A stretch of DNA of 64,000 nucleotides from assembly GCA_963575745.1 (NCBI GenBank), contig CAUYUJ010003425.1, positions 522,097-586,096 on the forward strand. The letters are read 5' to 3'. Source of the DNA: Prorocentrum cordatum (lineage: Eukaryota > Sar > Dinophyceae > Prorocentrales > Prorocentraceae). Both the position numbers and the translations under genes were made by a program. Below are positions 43,061 through 53,340 of the stretch, piece after piece (the first letter of the stretch is position 1; each line of letters begins with the position of its first letter). The notes below the pieces were generated by a model. That model was not told where the DNA came from, did no database searches, and was given only the letters and a program-made list of their open reading frames with translations.

Positions 43061-44158
43061 CGAGGCAGTTTTGCCGATGTTTATGACCCCCCCCCGGCGC
43101 AGTGTCGACCATGCCTTGCCTATACTTCTGGCCTGACGGCGGCTTCAGCCCCGTCCAAGCCAATCTGCCGCGACGCCTTGAGCTCCTACTGTGGCCAAGC
43201 CTTCTACCTGGGTGAGGGCCAGGCTGCCCTCCACCGTGCGGGGCGTGCTAACCCCAGCTCCACCGACGGAGACGGGCCAGGTCGCTCCATCCACCTCGTC
43301 AGCCTCAACATCACGAGTCTCCCAGCGAACTGGCCAACCATCACCGCTCTTGGTGTCGACCACAACGCCGCAGTCATAGCACTGCAGGAGACCCGACATG
43401 CCAAGCCTACCAGGCAAGCCATCGCTACCAACGCCGCCAATCCACACCACGGAGGAAATCAGGCCAGTCTGGGACCTGACCTGGATCTGGCGCGAGCCCA
43501 GCGCAAAGCTGCTCACGGTGGCACGGACCACACGGTCGAGGGCAACACTGGCGCCTCGGGAGGGGTCGCCATCCTCTCTAAGGACGCCATCGTCGACTCC
43601 ACCGTCGACGACACAGCGTCCTGTATCGCCACCCTCAAGGCCAAGAAAAGATGGCACGAGGCCTTCCTCCCGCTCTGCACCCAGCACCGCAGCAGGCGGC
43701 GACGAAACAACCACGGGCCCGCTGGGATCTACATTGCGAGCCTCTACGGGGTCGCTGGAGGAGACAGCACCGATTTGTTTCGGCTTGCTGACTGCGCCGC
43801 CGCGAGGGTCGGCTCAGCCCCGTATTTCATTTGCATGGACGCCAACACGAACATCGACGACAATCCACATCTGCTGCACATGATGCAGCACGGATGTTTA
43901 ACGTCGCTGAAGGCACACCAGACCACACCATGCACACATATGGCAATATCCCTGACTGGGACCGCGTCACCAAGTGCCCCTGCACTTCGCGCATCGATTA
44001 TATCATCGCCAACCAAGCTGCGCGATCCCTTGTCACCGACTTCTGCTATCTGCGTGACTTGCCAGCGAAGTCCCATGTTGGCCTGCAGGTCACACTCGAC
44101 CTTAGCCGCCTTGACCATACGGCCCACGCCTTCTGGCCCCCACGCCTTACCCTCCTAA
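43061..44158 (+). pseudogene. APE-type endonuclease domain, copy 1 (frameshifted)
   Basis: An exonuclease-endonuclease-phosphatase fold that nicks target DNA for target-primed reverse transcription. Visible motifs: LVSLNITSL (Asn, ~43300), ALQETRH (catalytic Glu, ~43380), GGVAIL, GIYIASLYG, and ICMDANTN (Asp-x-Asn, ~43830). The frame then shifts by a 1-bp loss near 43893, so SRIDYIIAN (~43987) and AKSHVGLQV (catalytic His, ~44066) are in another frame. In copy 2 (59698 on) all these motifs are in one frame. A second 1-bp loss near 44124 shifts it again. Confidence 0.8.
43135..43155 (+). repeat. Bulged hairpin H3
   Basis: Arms GACGG/CCGTC, bulged C 43140, GGC, loop TTCA, GCC. Read as AASAPS. 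It lies just upstream of the endonuclease domain. Confidence 0.85.
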
Positions 44159-44228
44159 CGACGGAGCTCATGAGGACCACGAACTTCAGGCATTAGGGAC
44201 CCTCATCGCAGGGCGATACCATGACCGC

Positions 44229-44895
44229 ATGGAGCAGGCTGACACACGCGACGATGTGGAACGCATGTTCGCCCTGGCAAGCGAGGCCAGCCATGAGTAC
44301 CATCTCACCCGGCTGCGCGACCTGCCACCTCCACCGCCAGACCACCCCAAAAAGAAGGCCCCTACCATGCACGGGCTCACACCCACGTTCGAGGAGCGAC
44401 CCGCCGTCCCCCGCGCCTTTCCCACCTACGGAGCTTCCACGATTCACATGAACCGCCTTCGCAAGCTCCATCGGCAACTTTGCGAGCTTCGCTTCATCGG
44501 ACAGCACCATCATATCGACTGCCGTGCTATCCCGCCGTACCTGGCGCAGCGCATCGACTGCACGAGGACCGCGGCCCGCCTTCTCTGCCACAAGCTGCGC
44601 CCCACGGCCCTCCTGGCCTTTCCCGAGGCCTGGACCCCCGACGTGCCAGCACCACGCGGAGAGCACCTGGACCGTCTGATTCAAAACCTTGACTCAGAGC
44701 TGGCGCGACGTGCAAACCGAGCCAAAGCTGAACGCATCAAGATCTGGGCTGAGGGTGTCCGCGAGCCAAGCGGGCGAAAGGCGGCCATATACGCGCGGGC
44801 TGCCGACTGCTCGCCCGCGGCGTATCTCCGCACGCCTACCACTCCCGACGATGCACGGCTCCACTGCGACACCACCGCCTTCAACCCTGACCAAG
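44229..44895 (+). pseudogene. Endonuclease-RT linker of ORF2, copy 1
   Basis: Frame starting MEQADTRDDVERMF, matching copy 2 through YGASTIHMNRLRKLHRQLCE and ERIKIWAEGVREPSGRKAA. It encodes the ~220-residue linker between endonuclease and RT. It is cut by the T-rich insertion directly after the codons for FNPDQ. Confidence 0.75.
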
Positions 44896-45164
44896 AATCA
44901 TTTCTTAATTTCTTTTTATTCTCAGTTTCTTGTTTTATTTCTTTATTTTTTTTTTGTTCTTTATCTTATTGTACTATTCTTTTATTTTTATTTTTTTTAT
45001 GTTTTAATGTTTATTTTCTTTTTCTTTTTTTTTACGTTTTTTTCAATTTTTTTCTTCGTTTATTATATTTTTTTTCTTATTTTTTTTTTATTTTTTAGCT
45101 TTTTCTTACTTATAATTTCTTTTTATCTTTTTATTTTTTTCTTTTATTTTTTTAAATTTTTTTT
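44896..45164. other. T-rich low-complexity insertion in ORF2, copy 1
   Basis: About 269 bp, T with some A and C, between GACCAAG and TAGCACGGACGA. Copy 2 reads GACGAAGCTAGCACGGACGA without it (61502-61521), so both ends are defined to within 1-3 bp. The right end is a T-run followed by AG; the left end shows no GT. Confidence 0.9.
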
Positions 45165-47090
45165 AGCACGGACGATAGTGATGCCGACACCGACGCCGGC
45201 GGCTTCAGCCCCAGCGACGGTAGTTCGCTCGACGCGGACAACGACGAAGGCCACACTCGTGACTCACCACCTGCCCAGGTTCCTGACGCCCTCCCCGCCA
45301 ACGCCATTGTTGCCAACACCAAAGACATGCTTAAGCTCATGGTCGACACCTGGGAGCCCATCTTGGGCAGGTACCGCGCTCGCGCGGGCCATGACGCCGA
45401 AGCTATGCAGACGTGGGCGGACTTCTACGACGAATACCGACAAGAGCTGCCTACGCCATCACCAGCAGCCCCTTTCCACCTCACCGACGACCAACTCATC
45501 CACTTCATTCGAACCCGTTCACCGCGCCGCGCGGGGGGACTCGACGGCTGGACAACTAAGGAGGCTAAGGAGTTACCCGACGACATCCTCCGCCTCTTCG
45601 CCAGCGTCTTACGTGCTACGCAACGCACTGGCACCATCCCCGAGCCCCTCCTGCACGTGCCAAACCCGTGCCTCCGAAAAGGCCGAGGGGAACTCCCGAC
45701 GGACCAACGACTTCTCTCGGTTCTTTCCGTGTGGATGTATGCGTGGGAAGCGCCGGCCTACCGTAGCCTCACGACCTGGCGGCACGGATGGACCCATGCC
45801 ACGAGCTTCGGCGCTGTTCCCAAAGCCACCATTGGGGATGTCAGCACCTCTCTCGCCCTGCGCATCGAACACGCCAGGACTTTACTCCTCCCCTTAGCTG
45901 GAGCTGCCCTTGACCGACAGAAGTGCTTCGACTACCTCATCACGGACATCTGTCTAAACCTTGCACTGCACGCGGGGTGTCCACAAGACATCGTTGCTGT
46001 CCGCCGAAATTTCTACAGACACCACAGACGCTACATCCGCATGAACGGAGCGTACTCCAGGGACCTGGCCAGGACAAACGGTCACCTCCAGGGCAGCTCG
46101 TGGTCCCTGGATGACATCAAGCTGCTCATGTGCGTGTGGACAAAGAGGCAGCACCGATACGTTCCTCGATCACTCAGCACTACCTTCGTTGACGACAGCA
46201 ACTCCACTACCCACACCGCTTCTGAGCTGCAGAAATCTCTCGACGAAACCGCCAAGTTTGATCGATTCTCAGGTCAACGAATCCACCCTGGTAAAGTGGC
46301 AGGGTGGGCGCTCACCGACGAGCTTCACGCCGCCGTTACCCAGCTCACACTGGCGGATCGCCCCCTACGTGTGGTCGATTCCTTCAAGCTCGTCGGGAGT
46401 TACATCAACGCAGAGGCAGCGCCGGCTGCAGCCGCGCTTAACCTCACGGCCACCGCAGACGCCCGTGTACGGAGGGCGACTATCCGCCTGCCGCGCATTG
46501 GCAAGCTCCCGTCGCCGATGCTTATCAAGGCGCGGCGCGCCCGATCCCTGGCTGCCAGCGTCTGCACCACGGGCACCGACATACAAGCACCATCAGGCCC
46601 AGCTAAGACTGCCTACAACCACGCCCTCAAGGCGGCTATCCGCCCCAAGGGGAACAAGTGGGTCGAGTTCTGGACTCTCATGGCCGTGTGCGTCCAAGGA
46701 CACGCCCTGGAGATCGACGCCATCACGCAGCGGGAAGCATTCCTGTGCCTGCGGCGACAGGTTAACCGCGACGTTACACTCTGCGGGCTCGCCAGAGACC
46801 TCCAACACCACGTCCAGACCCTGTTCGGTGGAGGACCCGTCGGACGACTCGTCCAGTCGCTCCAGCAGCTCCGATGGACCTGGCCCACATTTGGCATCAT
46901 GTACGACGACTGGGGCTGCCAGATCAGCTGGCTGAATTTACCCCAAAACGCCTTCCTGCACATGCTGCGGGCCTCACAACGCAGGGCATTCCTGCGGAGG
47001 ATCAAGCCACGGCGACACGACCTTGGCTACCTAGCCTCTGTCAGACAGGGCCTTGACCTCTTCGCCAGCACGTGGCTCGCCCGAACTTAA
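45165..47090 (+). pseudogene. Reverse transcriptase, copy 1 (stop at its end)
   Basis: The frame is open from the end of the T-rich insertion; the first ATG in it is at 45327. RT motifs in order: RRAGGLDGWTTKEAKELP (~45526); CLRKGRGELPTDQRLLSVLS (motif 2, ~45670); LDRQKCFDYL (motif A, Asp in FDYL, ~45910); GHLQGSSWSLDDI (motif B, ~46081); TTFVDDSNS (motif C, FVDD, ~46182). Then comes a long thumb/connection with DSFKLVGSYINAEA and PRIGKLPSPMLIKARR. It copies element RNA at the nicked target. It ends at TAA 47088-47090, where copy 2 has ACGAAAGGA; the reading resumes in the same frame directly after. Confidence 0.85.
45194..45216 (+). repeat. Bulged hairpin H4
   Basis: Arms CGCCGG/CCAGCG (one C.A mismatch), bulged C 45200, GGC, loop TTCA, GCC. 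Read as GGFSPS. Confidence 0.75.
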
Positions 47091-47446
47091 GGAGCAGCCA
47101 AATGCACTGCCTGGCAGCTGGCGCTCCTCCTGAACTACCTGTCGGGCGGGGATCACACCCAACAGCGACGATCCCGATCAAACACGTCGGCAGACCCCAG
47201 CCCCATCTGCCGCTACTGCGACGAGGAGGAGGAAACTCAGGAGCACACTGTCCGCGACTGCAAGTGCTGGGCCCGAGAAAGACTCCCTCTCACCACCCTC
47301 ATCAGTGACGACCAGTGGGCCCGTCTTCCGCCGCACACAAGACACTGCGGGCTCTTCGACGAAGACCCAGCCCTCCTCGACCTGCAGGCCGACCACGCGA
47401 GGGACCCGCTGCCACAGCCCATTCCGCGGCCCTCCCCTGAGGGAGA

Positions 47447-47467
47447 TCCTGCGGCTTCAGCCCAGGA
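47447..47467 (+). repeat. Bulged hairpin H5
   Basis: Arms TCCTG/CAGGA, bulged C 47452, GGC, loop TTCA, GCC. Read as AASAQ, 50 bp before the RNase H start. Confidence 0.85.
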
Positions 47468-48513
47468 CACCTACACCACCTACCTGGACTACGACACTGG
47501 TTGGACATGGGTCTACGCTGCCACGGACGGTGCGTGCACCAACCAAGCCATCCCATTGCTAGCACGAGCGGGCTACGGCGTCTACTACGGCATCGACCAC
47601 CGCATGAACTACAGTGCACGCGTTCACGGCCTAACGCAGAACGCCCAGGTTGCGGAGACCCTCGCCATTGTCCACCTTACGGCATGTGCCGAACGGCCCG
47701 TGCACGTTTTCGTGGACAACCAGGCGGTGGTCGATGGGTTCCAAAGCATCATCGACGGACATCCAGCGCCGCAGGGCACGCACGCGGAGCTCTGGGAAAA
47801 GATCCACCGATGTGTCATGGCCAAGCCCAACATGTTTCGCGTCGAAAAAATCGCCAGCCACCTGGGAGAACTGGGCATCGACCTTGGGCTCATCGGGCCC
47901 ATTGCGGAGGAGTTCAACCGTCAGGCCGACGCCCTTGCCACAACGGCGGCACGCACTCACAACCTTCCTGACGACATTGTTGAAGCTGCCAAAACACGAC
48001 TACATGGGGTCGCTGTCGCTATTTACGAGCGCAGACACCGTACTCTGCCGCTCCCACACCGCAGGGCGGGGATTACAGCTGCGGAACTCAGCAAAATGGA
48101 ACCAAACCCCCTGCTGTCGGACCAGGCACCACCCGCGGCTGGACCATTCATCCCGCAAGACCCGGATGAGCTCTGGGCCGAGGCCCAACGGGCGATGCTC
48201 GATGAACAGGAGGACGACCCGTTCGGCTTCGGCGGGGGATTGGACATCTTGGACGACGGCCCAGCCAGCGCCAACCCTGCCCCGTCGGGCAACCTCTCGA
48301 CGCCCACCGCGACTCCGCCACCGAGAGCGACATCGCACCCACATGATGATGCCGCTCACCGTCAAGACGCCGACGATGACCTGGTTGATCCCCTCGGACT
48401 GAGTGGCAGCATAGACGACGCCCCGCCGACACCCCACGCTGCCGACGATGCCGCTCCATCGAGACGCCACCCGACCACGCGGCCGACCTCCGAGCCCTCG
48501 CACGGCATCATGA

Positions 48514-49095
48514 TTGGTCCCACCGTGCCACCCACCCCCTCCCCCCACCAGCGCCCAGCCCGCGGGGGCGGCTCCAGCCCCCCCGCAGGGCACCGAGCCA
48601 GTCAGGCCGTCGCACCCCGTCCAGGCTTCCACTGCTGTTGCTGGGCGAAAGGATGCGGCTCTTCCGACCTCACGGGGCGTGGCCCTAGCGGCTCCAGCCC
48701 TGGGGCCGCGTGGTACCCTCCAGTCGCCTCTCAAGGGTGACGGCCGTCAGCACACGGAGCGCCGTGCTGCGCTAGTCCACCACCTGGCCAGGCGCACCGA
48801 TGACCTCGCCCCTGCCACGAGGCCCGCGGCCGCTGGCACTGAGCAGCCGCCCCTCACCGACCGCGAAACCGAGCTGACCCAGTCTATGGCCGCTCTTCAG
48901 CAGAGGTGCGCTGCTCTCGCCGCCGACCTTGCCGCTGCTCAAGCCCGTCAAGGCCCTCTGCTCCAGCGCCTCCACTGCGCCGGGCGTGCCTTCGCCGAGC
49001 TGCTTACGCCCTCGCCCGATGGTGCTGCGCCGCCACTCACCATCCAAGCTATGCTGTCATCGCTCCGCGGCGCTCCGCCTGGTGCCCCGCGCTAA
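48514..49095 (+). CDS. C-terminal coiled-coil frame, copy 1
   Basis: A frame overlapping the end of the RNase H frame. From about 48750 it reads VHHLARRTDDLAPATRP and then a heptad-rich part (LTDRETELTQSMAALQQRCA, LAADLAAAQARQGPLLQRL), a likely coiled coil. It probably continues the ORF2 protein through a frameshift near hairpin H7, or is a separate small ORF. Copy 2 leaves the window before this part, so this cannot be checked here. Confidence 0.4.
   Translation: MVPPCHPPPPPTSAQPAGAAPAPPQGTEPVRPSHPVQASTAVAGRKDAALPTSRGVALAAPALGPRGTLQSPLKGDGRQHTERRAALVHHLARRTDDLAPATRPAAAGTEQPPLTDRETELTQSMAALQQRCAALAADLAAAQARQGPLLQRLHCAGRAFAELLTPSPDGAAPPLTIQAMLSSLRGAPPGAPR
48558..48591 (+). repeat. Bulged hairpin H6
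   Basis: Arms GCGGGGG/CCCCCGC plus an outer GCCC/GGGC beyond one extra A, bulged C 48569, GGC, loop TCCA, GCC. Read as GGGSSPP. Confidence 0.85.
48681..48707 (+). repeat. Bulged hairpin H7
   Basis: Arms GGCCCTAG/CTGGGGCC (one T.G pair), bulged C 48689, GGC, loop TCCA, GCC. Read as SGSSPGA, 30 bp before the stop of the RNase H frame. Confidence 0.85.
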
Positions 49096-49488
49096 TTTCC
49101 TCCTTTCTGCCTGCCCGTGTGTACGCGTGGCTCCGCGTCCACGGTGTCAGGGCGTGGGGGCGGGGGGTGCCCCGTCACTGCGCGCCGCTTAGCGGCCAAG
49201 CGCCCAACTGGCGGTCTGCCAAGCCGCCTAGACACGTGTCAGCACGTCGCCTTTCTTGTTGGGGCCTCTTTCTATCACGCGGTCTGAGACAAACGTGAGA
49301 TACTTCAACAGTCTGTACCGACCGTATGTAGGTTTGCGCATTGCGCCGGGGGAGGGGGTTGTGCCCGCCATCGTATTCTTAAGGCTGCACCGGCCGCAAA
49401 TTAGGGATTTGGGCGAGTGTCGACACACGCAGTTCAGCCTGCGGACGGAACCTTGTCCGCCTTACTGTCGATCTCTCGTGCATCTCTT
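49096..49488 (+). other. 3' non-coding sequence of copy 1 and junction
   Basis: Unique sequence with no open frame of note, up to the (CT)n. The exact 3' end of the element cannot be set without another copy. Confidence 0.4.
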
Positions 49489-49878
<390 letters not shown>

Positions 49879-50031
49879 TCTCGGCTCGAGAGCGCCCTGC
49901 ACTCAGACCGCAGCCGCGACGCGAAGCGCCCCGCCTCGGAGTCAGACTCCCAGGCCTCGCGAGACCGGAGGGGTCCCAGCAGGACCCTACTGATTCGCGC
50001 CACCTCTCTCCCCACCAGAGCGCCCGCCGCA

Positions 50032-50631
50032 ATGGCCCCCGCCAAGCCGGAGCGCCGTCGCTCTTCCAAGCAGCCGCCGAGCTCACGTCCTGCTGCTGAA
50101 GGGTCTCTCCTCCAACGCAAGCAGGACTGCATCGCAGCTTTCAAGCAAGCGGGGTCTGACCGCCCCACGGCCGCATACAACGGGCTCGCCGAGCTGAACG
50201 CGGACGAGCTCCAGGCCACGTACGACATGCACAAGACCAACACAAAGAAGCTCGGCAGTGCCTTGATCCGCATGTGCGCAGCAAACCAGATCAGCTACAC
50301 GCTGGATCACCACCGGCGCAGCAAGCCTAAGCGCATTGGGGGTGACACATCACACCCGCCAGCTGCGTCCGCACGTCTTCAGGCTGCGGACTCCCAATTC
50401 ATTGCCTTGGACCCGGCCTTCTGGAAGGTCCCAGTCCTCGCCGAACCCACATCACTTGACGACGGCAAGACGTACAAGCCCAGTATCAGCCTCCACGACT
50501 ACGAGAGCGGTGAACGGCTGCTGCAACACCACCTCGAGCAGGGTAAGCGTACACGGGTCAGCTTGCGATTGCTGTCATGGGCCCAAAAAACGATAACTAC
50601 GTCGGTACCGAGCTCGCCGTCCCCGTGCTGA
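50032..50631 (+). pseudogene. Gag-like protein, part 1
   Basis: An ATG at 50032, after a CCACCAG-type sequence, opens a 199-residue frame: MAPAKPERRRSSKQPPSSRP, then QRKQDCIAAFKQAGSDRPTA and YDMHKTNTKKLGSALIRMCA, with a basic KPKRIGG stretch. The last ~25 codons are in the wrong frame: the sense continues in the 50577-51449 frame (QLAIAVMGPKNDNYVGTELA), so a frameshift lies near 50535-50575. RNA binding is inferred only from the basic N-terminus and position. Confidence 0.5.
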
Positions 50632-51449
50632 AGCGTCACCCCAAGGCGCCCAAAGTGGTCCACACGCACGTCCCCGTGACCGTGTACCAGCTGGGCACCA
50701 AGGAAGTCGCCTGCACGGAAAAAGAAGCCGTCGCCACCATCGATCCTGCCGACCACGTATGCTGGATTCGGGTGACCATACATGAAACCGAAGCCATCGC
50801 CGCAGTCCCCTCCATGCATCAGGCCTTCGAGGATCAGTTTTCGGGAGGTGCCCCCGTGAACGGTGGTCCACGCGCCAAGGGTCCTTTCCGAGGGGATTCC
50901 GCTCCACAGGACAAGGCGCGCCAAAACCAAAAGCACAGGGAGTCCAAGAAAGACGCTCGCCGCCAGGAGCTCGATAGTCAGCTCCAGGACACCTTCAAGG
51001 CCCTCTTCCACGGCAACTTTAAAGCCGTCACCATCCTCGAACCCTGCAAAAGCCCAGGCAGGTTTGGATCGGGCGTCGGAAAGAGGTTCCTGGCTGCCAC
51101 CTTCGGCGTCAGTCTCCAAGCGGTCGACAAGGTCTTGGCGGGATCAGGGCAACTCGGTGCCACCTACGACCTCAGCAACGTAGGTGCAGACGAGCCCACC
51201 GCTGACAAGTATCAGACCGTGTGGTTCCCTGAGGACCAGCCCATCACGATGGCAGATGCGTTCCAGAAGTCGGTGGACTTCAAGGCCCTAGGAGTCGTCA
51301 GGCACGGCAAGTCAGGCTTATTGGGGATCCGTGCTGCACGAGGGTCAGACGCCGCCAAGGCTGCTGCCGTCAGCATCCGTGGCTGTGAAGCCACCCTCGC
51401 CAAGACGCGATACCGCATCACTGGCATTGCGGCACGCACGCCACGCTGA
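50577..51449 (+). pseudogene. Gag-like protein, part 2
   Basis: A 290-residue frame: GPKNDNYVGTELAVPVLKRH, a lysine/arginine-rich middle (KARQNQKHRESKKDARRQEL), then KAVTILEPCKSPGRFGSGVG and PEDQPITMADAFQKSVDFKA. It ends at 51449, while the sense continues one frame over (ATLTQLAKTLTGPSVKWDCE), so another frameshift lies near 51425. No known domain is recognised. Confidence 0.5.
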
Positions 51450-51547
51450 CCCAGCTTGCTAAGACTCTCACGGGCCCGTCCGTCAAATGGGACTGTGAGG
51501 TCTACCACACCGCCTGGGACCCAGCCACTTCGGCGCAGTTTGCCTTA

Positions 51548-52600
51548 GTGCGCGCCCATCGTCCCCCACCCACATATACGGTACAGGTCGCAGGGTGCCC
51601 CATCCCGTGGAGCATCACCGAGGCCCCGTTGGCTGAGGTCGTGCCGAAGAGGGACAAAGTTACCATTGTCACCCCTACCACTATCACAGAGCCTGTGACG
51701 CCGCCCGCCCGTGGTGGCGGCTTCAGCCCCGCCACGGGCACACTCCTAACCAAAGCGGCCCAGAGCCCTTACCTCCACGACCTCATGACTGCCACGCCCA
51801 AAGGCAAGGGCGACGCACCGCTCCCGATCCCCAAGGAGGAGCCTCTAGCCAAGCGCCACCGATCCTCCAGCGGGAAACGCGACGCCACGCTGCACGCAAG
51901 ATCACACGGCGCCCCAGGCCGCAGCTCCTCTGCACCCCCGCACGGCACGGATGGAGCTGCCGAGCAGACGGCCGTCCAAGGACCAGGTGGTCATGACCCG
52001 CCACTTGGCACGGTGGCGGCTGAAGGCGGGGGCCACACGGAAGGGGACGCTGCCACAGCCGCCGAGGTACCAGGCGACGCTGACGACGTCGAGATCCTCT
52101 CTTCAGGGGATGAATTCAGCGTGGCATCTCGCGAACTGAACACCCTCGGCGAACGCTTCGCAACGGCCCCTAAACTGTCAGATGCCGCCACGACCCGCAT
52201 TCAACACATGGAACAACAGCACGAGCTGCTTGCCAACACGGTGGATAACATGCAGGTTCAGCTTGCGGGCGTTCTCTCATCCCAGGCCACACTCACGGAG
52301 CACGTTTCAGGCTTGGAACGAGGGCTCGCCACCGTCGTCACTCAGCAACAGACGGCAACTACCGAAGCGGCTGCACTGCGTGGCGACATCCAGGCCCTCC
52401 TCGGGCACCTCACGGGGGGCACCATCCACCTGCCTCAGGTGGCCACCCTCGAAACAAAAAAGGAGGAAGCTGCATCAGTTGCCGACCCCGTGGCTGTCTG
52501 CGGGTGGATTGACCAACCAGGCCAGGTCACCCCAGGGACAGGGCCCCCAGGGGCTGACAAAGGCAAAGACAAGGGTCGGGCCACTCAGGAACCCTATTGA
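51548..52600 (+). CDS. Gag-like protein, part 3, coiled coil
   Basis: A 350-residue frame (open from about 51430, with GTG at 51548). After a Pro/Lys-rich linker carrying hairpin H8 there is an acidic DDVEILSSGDEFS patch, then residues ~210-290 form a likely coiled coil (IQHMEQQHELLANTVDNMQV, LAGVLSSQATLTEHVSGLER). It ends with a TGA at 52600. It is probably the C-terminal multimerisation part of the same protein as the two preceding frames. Confidence 0.5.
   Translation: MRAHRPPPTYTVQVAGCPIPWSITEAPLAEVVPKRDKVTIVTPTTITEPVTPPARGGGFSPATGTLLTKAAQSPYLHDLMTATPKGKGDAPLPIPKEEPLAKRHRSSSGKRDATLHARSHGAPGRSSSAPPHGTDGAAEQTAVQGPGGHDPPLGTVAAEGGGHTEGDAATAAEVPGDADDVEILSSGDEFSVASRELNTLGERFATAPKLSDAATTRIQHMEQQHELLANTVDNMQVQLAGVLSSQATLTEHVSGLERGLATVVTQQQTATTEAAALRGDIQALLGHLTGGTIHLPQVATLETKKEEAASVADPVAVCGWIDQPGQVTPGTGPPGADKGKDKGRATQEPY
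51707..51739 (+). repeat. Bulged hairpin H8
   Basis: Arms GCCCGTGG/CCACGGGC plus TGG/CCG (one T.G), bulged C 51718, GGC, loop TTCA, GCC: a 14-bp stem. Read as GGGFSPATG. The longest uninterrupted instance. Confidence 0.9.
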
Positions 52601-52753
52601 AGGTGCCTCAGAGAGCCTGCCTCAGCCCTCCGAGGAAGCGCCTTCAGAGGCATCTCTTCTCTCTTCGCGTCGTATCTCTTTCTTGCCATATCATGTCAGT
52701 TTTGGCAGCAGCACGAGCAAGCCATCTGGTGTAGGGACACCTGTCATCTTGCT
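52601..52753. other. Spacer between gag-like and ART-containing ORFs
   Basis: No frame stands out. Contains a decayed GCGCCTTCAGAGGC-type sequence at about 52659. Confidence 0.4.
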
Positions 52754-53340
52754 GTGGGTGTGTTTGTTGCAATGTACATGAGCATGCAGGGGTATCTGAG
52801 GATGCGTGCTGACATGCAGCTTTTGGCTCATCGCTCGCGCCGCCCGCCAGGCCTCGCCATCATGTGGCGCCTTGCCTGCAGCCTGGCCCCCCCCTCGCTC
52901 GCTGGAGCACACCCGTCTTCAGGCGGTGCGCCCCAGCATGGAGGTGAGGTTCTCCTGCGACACGCCGAACGTGGGACCCTTCTCTACCTCTACGATGACA
53001 GCATCTACAAGTACGATCACTGCACCATTTTGGACCCGATCGTGAACGGCACCGTTGCCGCGGGTCCGTGCGGCATAGGCCAGGCACACAGTGGCGGCTT
53101 CAGCCCCGTTGTTGTGCCCCGCTATTGCCCTACGGGTCTCACCACTCCCCTGTGCGATAGGGGCGAACCCGAGGAGGACCCTGCTTTCTGGCACCTGATG
53201 ATGATCCGCGCCCGGCTCATACCGTGTGCTGCGGCGTGGGCACCAGGTGAGGACAACCAGGACATGTTCTGGGCATGGCTCGAGGACTGCGTCCCGTACA
53301 TCCTGCGACGCTCCATCTGCCACAGTACGATCACCTCTTT
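52754..53340 (+). pseudogene. N-terminal part of the large 5' ORF
   Basis: Frame with a likely start at 52754 or 52772 and hydrophobic, protein-like sequence: ERGTLLYLYDDSIYKYDHCT, PAFWHLMMIRARLIPCAAAW, DMFWAWLEDCVPYILRRSIC. Shortly after, near 53290-53330, the sense passes to the 1158-codon frame (YDHLFQEESEDTTDALRQ), so a frameshift separates them. Function unknown. Confidence 0.5.
53083..53118 (+). repeat. Bulged hairpin H9
   Basis: Arms GGCACACAG/TTGTTGTGCC (one G.T, one bulged T) plus TGG/CCG, bulged C 53095, GGC, loop TTCA, GCC. Read as SGGFSPVV. Confidence 0.85.

Larger units (their letters stand above)
47091..48740 (+). pseudogene. CCHC finger and RNase H domain, copy 1
   Basis: In frame with the RT after the premature stop. 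Finger: ICRYCDEEEETQEHTVRDC (C-x2-C-x8-H-x4-C, ~47206-47265), as after many non-LTR RTs. RNase H: VYAATDGACTN (first Asp, ~47520), AQVAETLAIVH (Glu, ~47655), VHVFVDNQAVVDG (Asp, ~47712), NRQADALATTA (last Asp, ~47925), with ASHLGE before it. It would remove the RNA strand after first-strand synthesis. A Pro/Asp-rich tail follows residue ~160 and runs through two bulged hairpins to the stop at 48738-48740. Confidence 0.85.
40172..49450 (+). mobile_element. Non-LTR retrotransposon, copy 1 (5'-truncated or short form, inactive)
   Basis: Order on the plus strand: Cys-rich ORF1, APE-type endonuclease, reverse transcriptase, CCHC finger, RNase H and a coiled-coil tail, followed by ~350 bp of non-coding 3' sequence. 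Homology to copy 2 starts at about 40173/56737. Lesions relative to copy 2: 1-bp deletions near 43893 and 44124, a T-rich insertion at 44896-45164 and a premature TAA at 47088. It is flanked by (CT)n on both sides (40110-40171 and 49489-49878). The 3' end is only approximate; no poly(A) tail is seen. Confidence 0.85.

Noticed and set aside
44896-45164. T-rich insertion as an ordinary spliceosomal intron
   Set aside because: The left junction has no GT, the similar insert at 56800-56910 does not end in AG, and ORF2 is otherwise intron-free. Splicing was not ruled out, only not supported.
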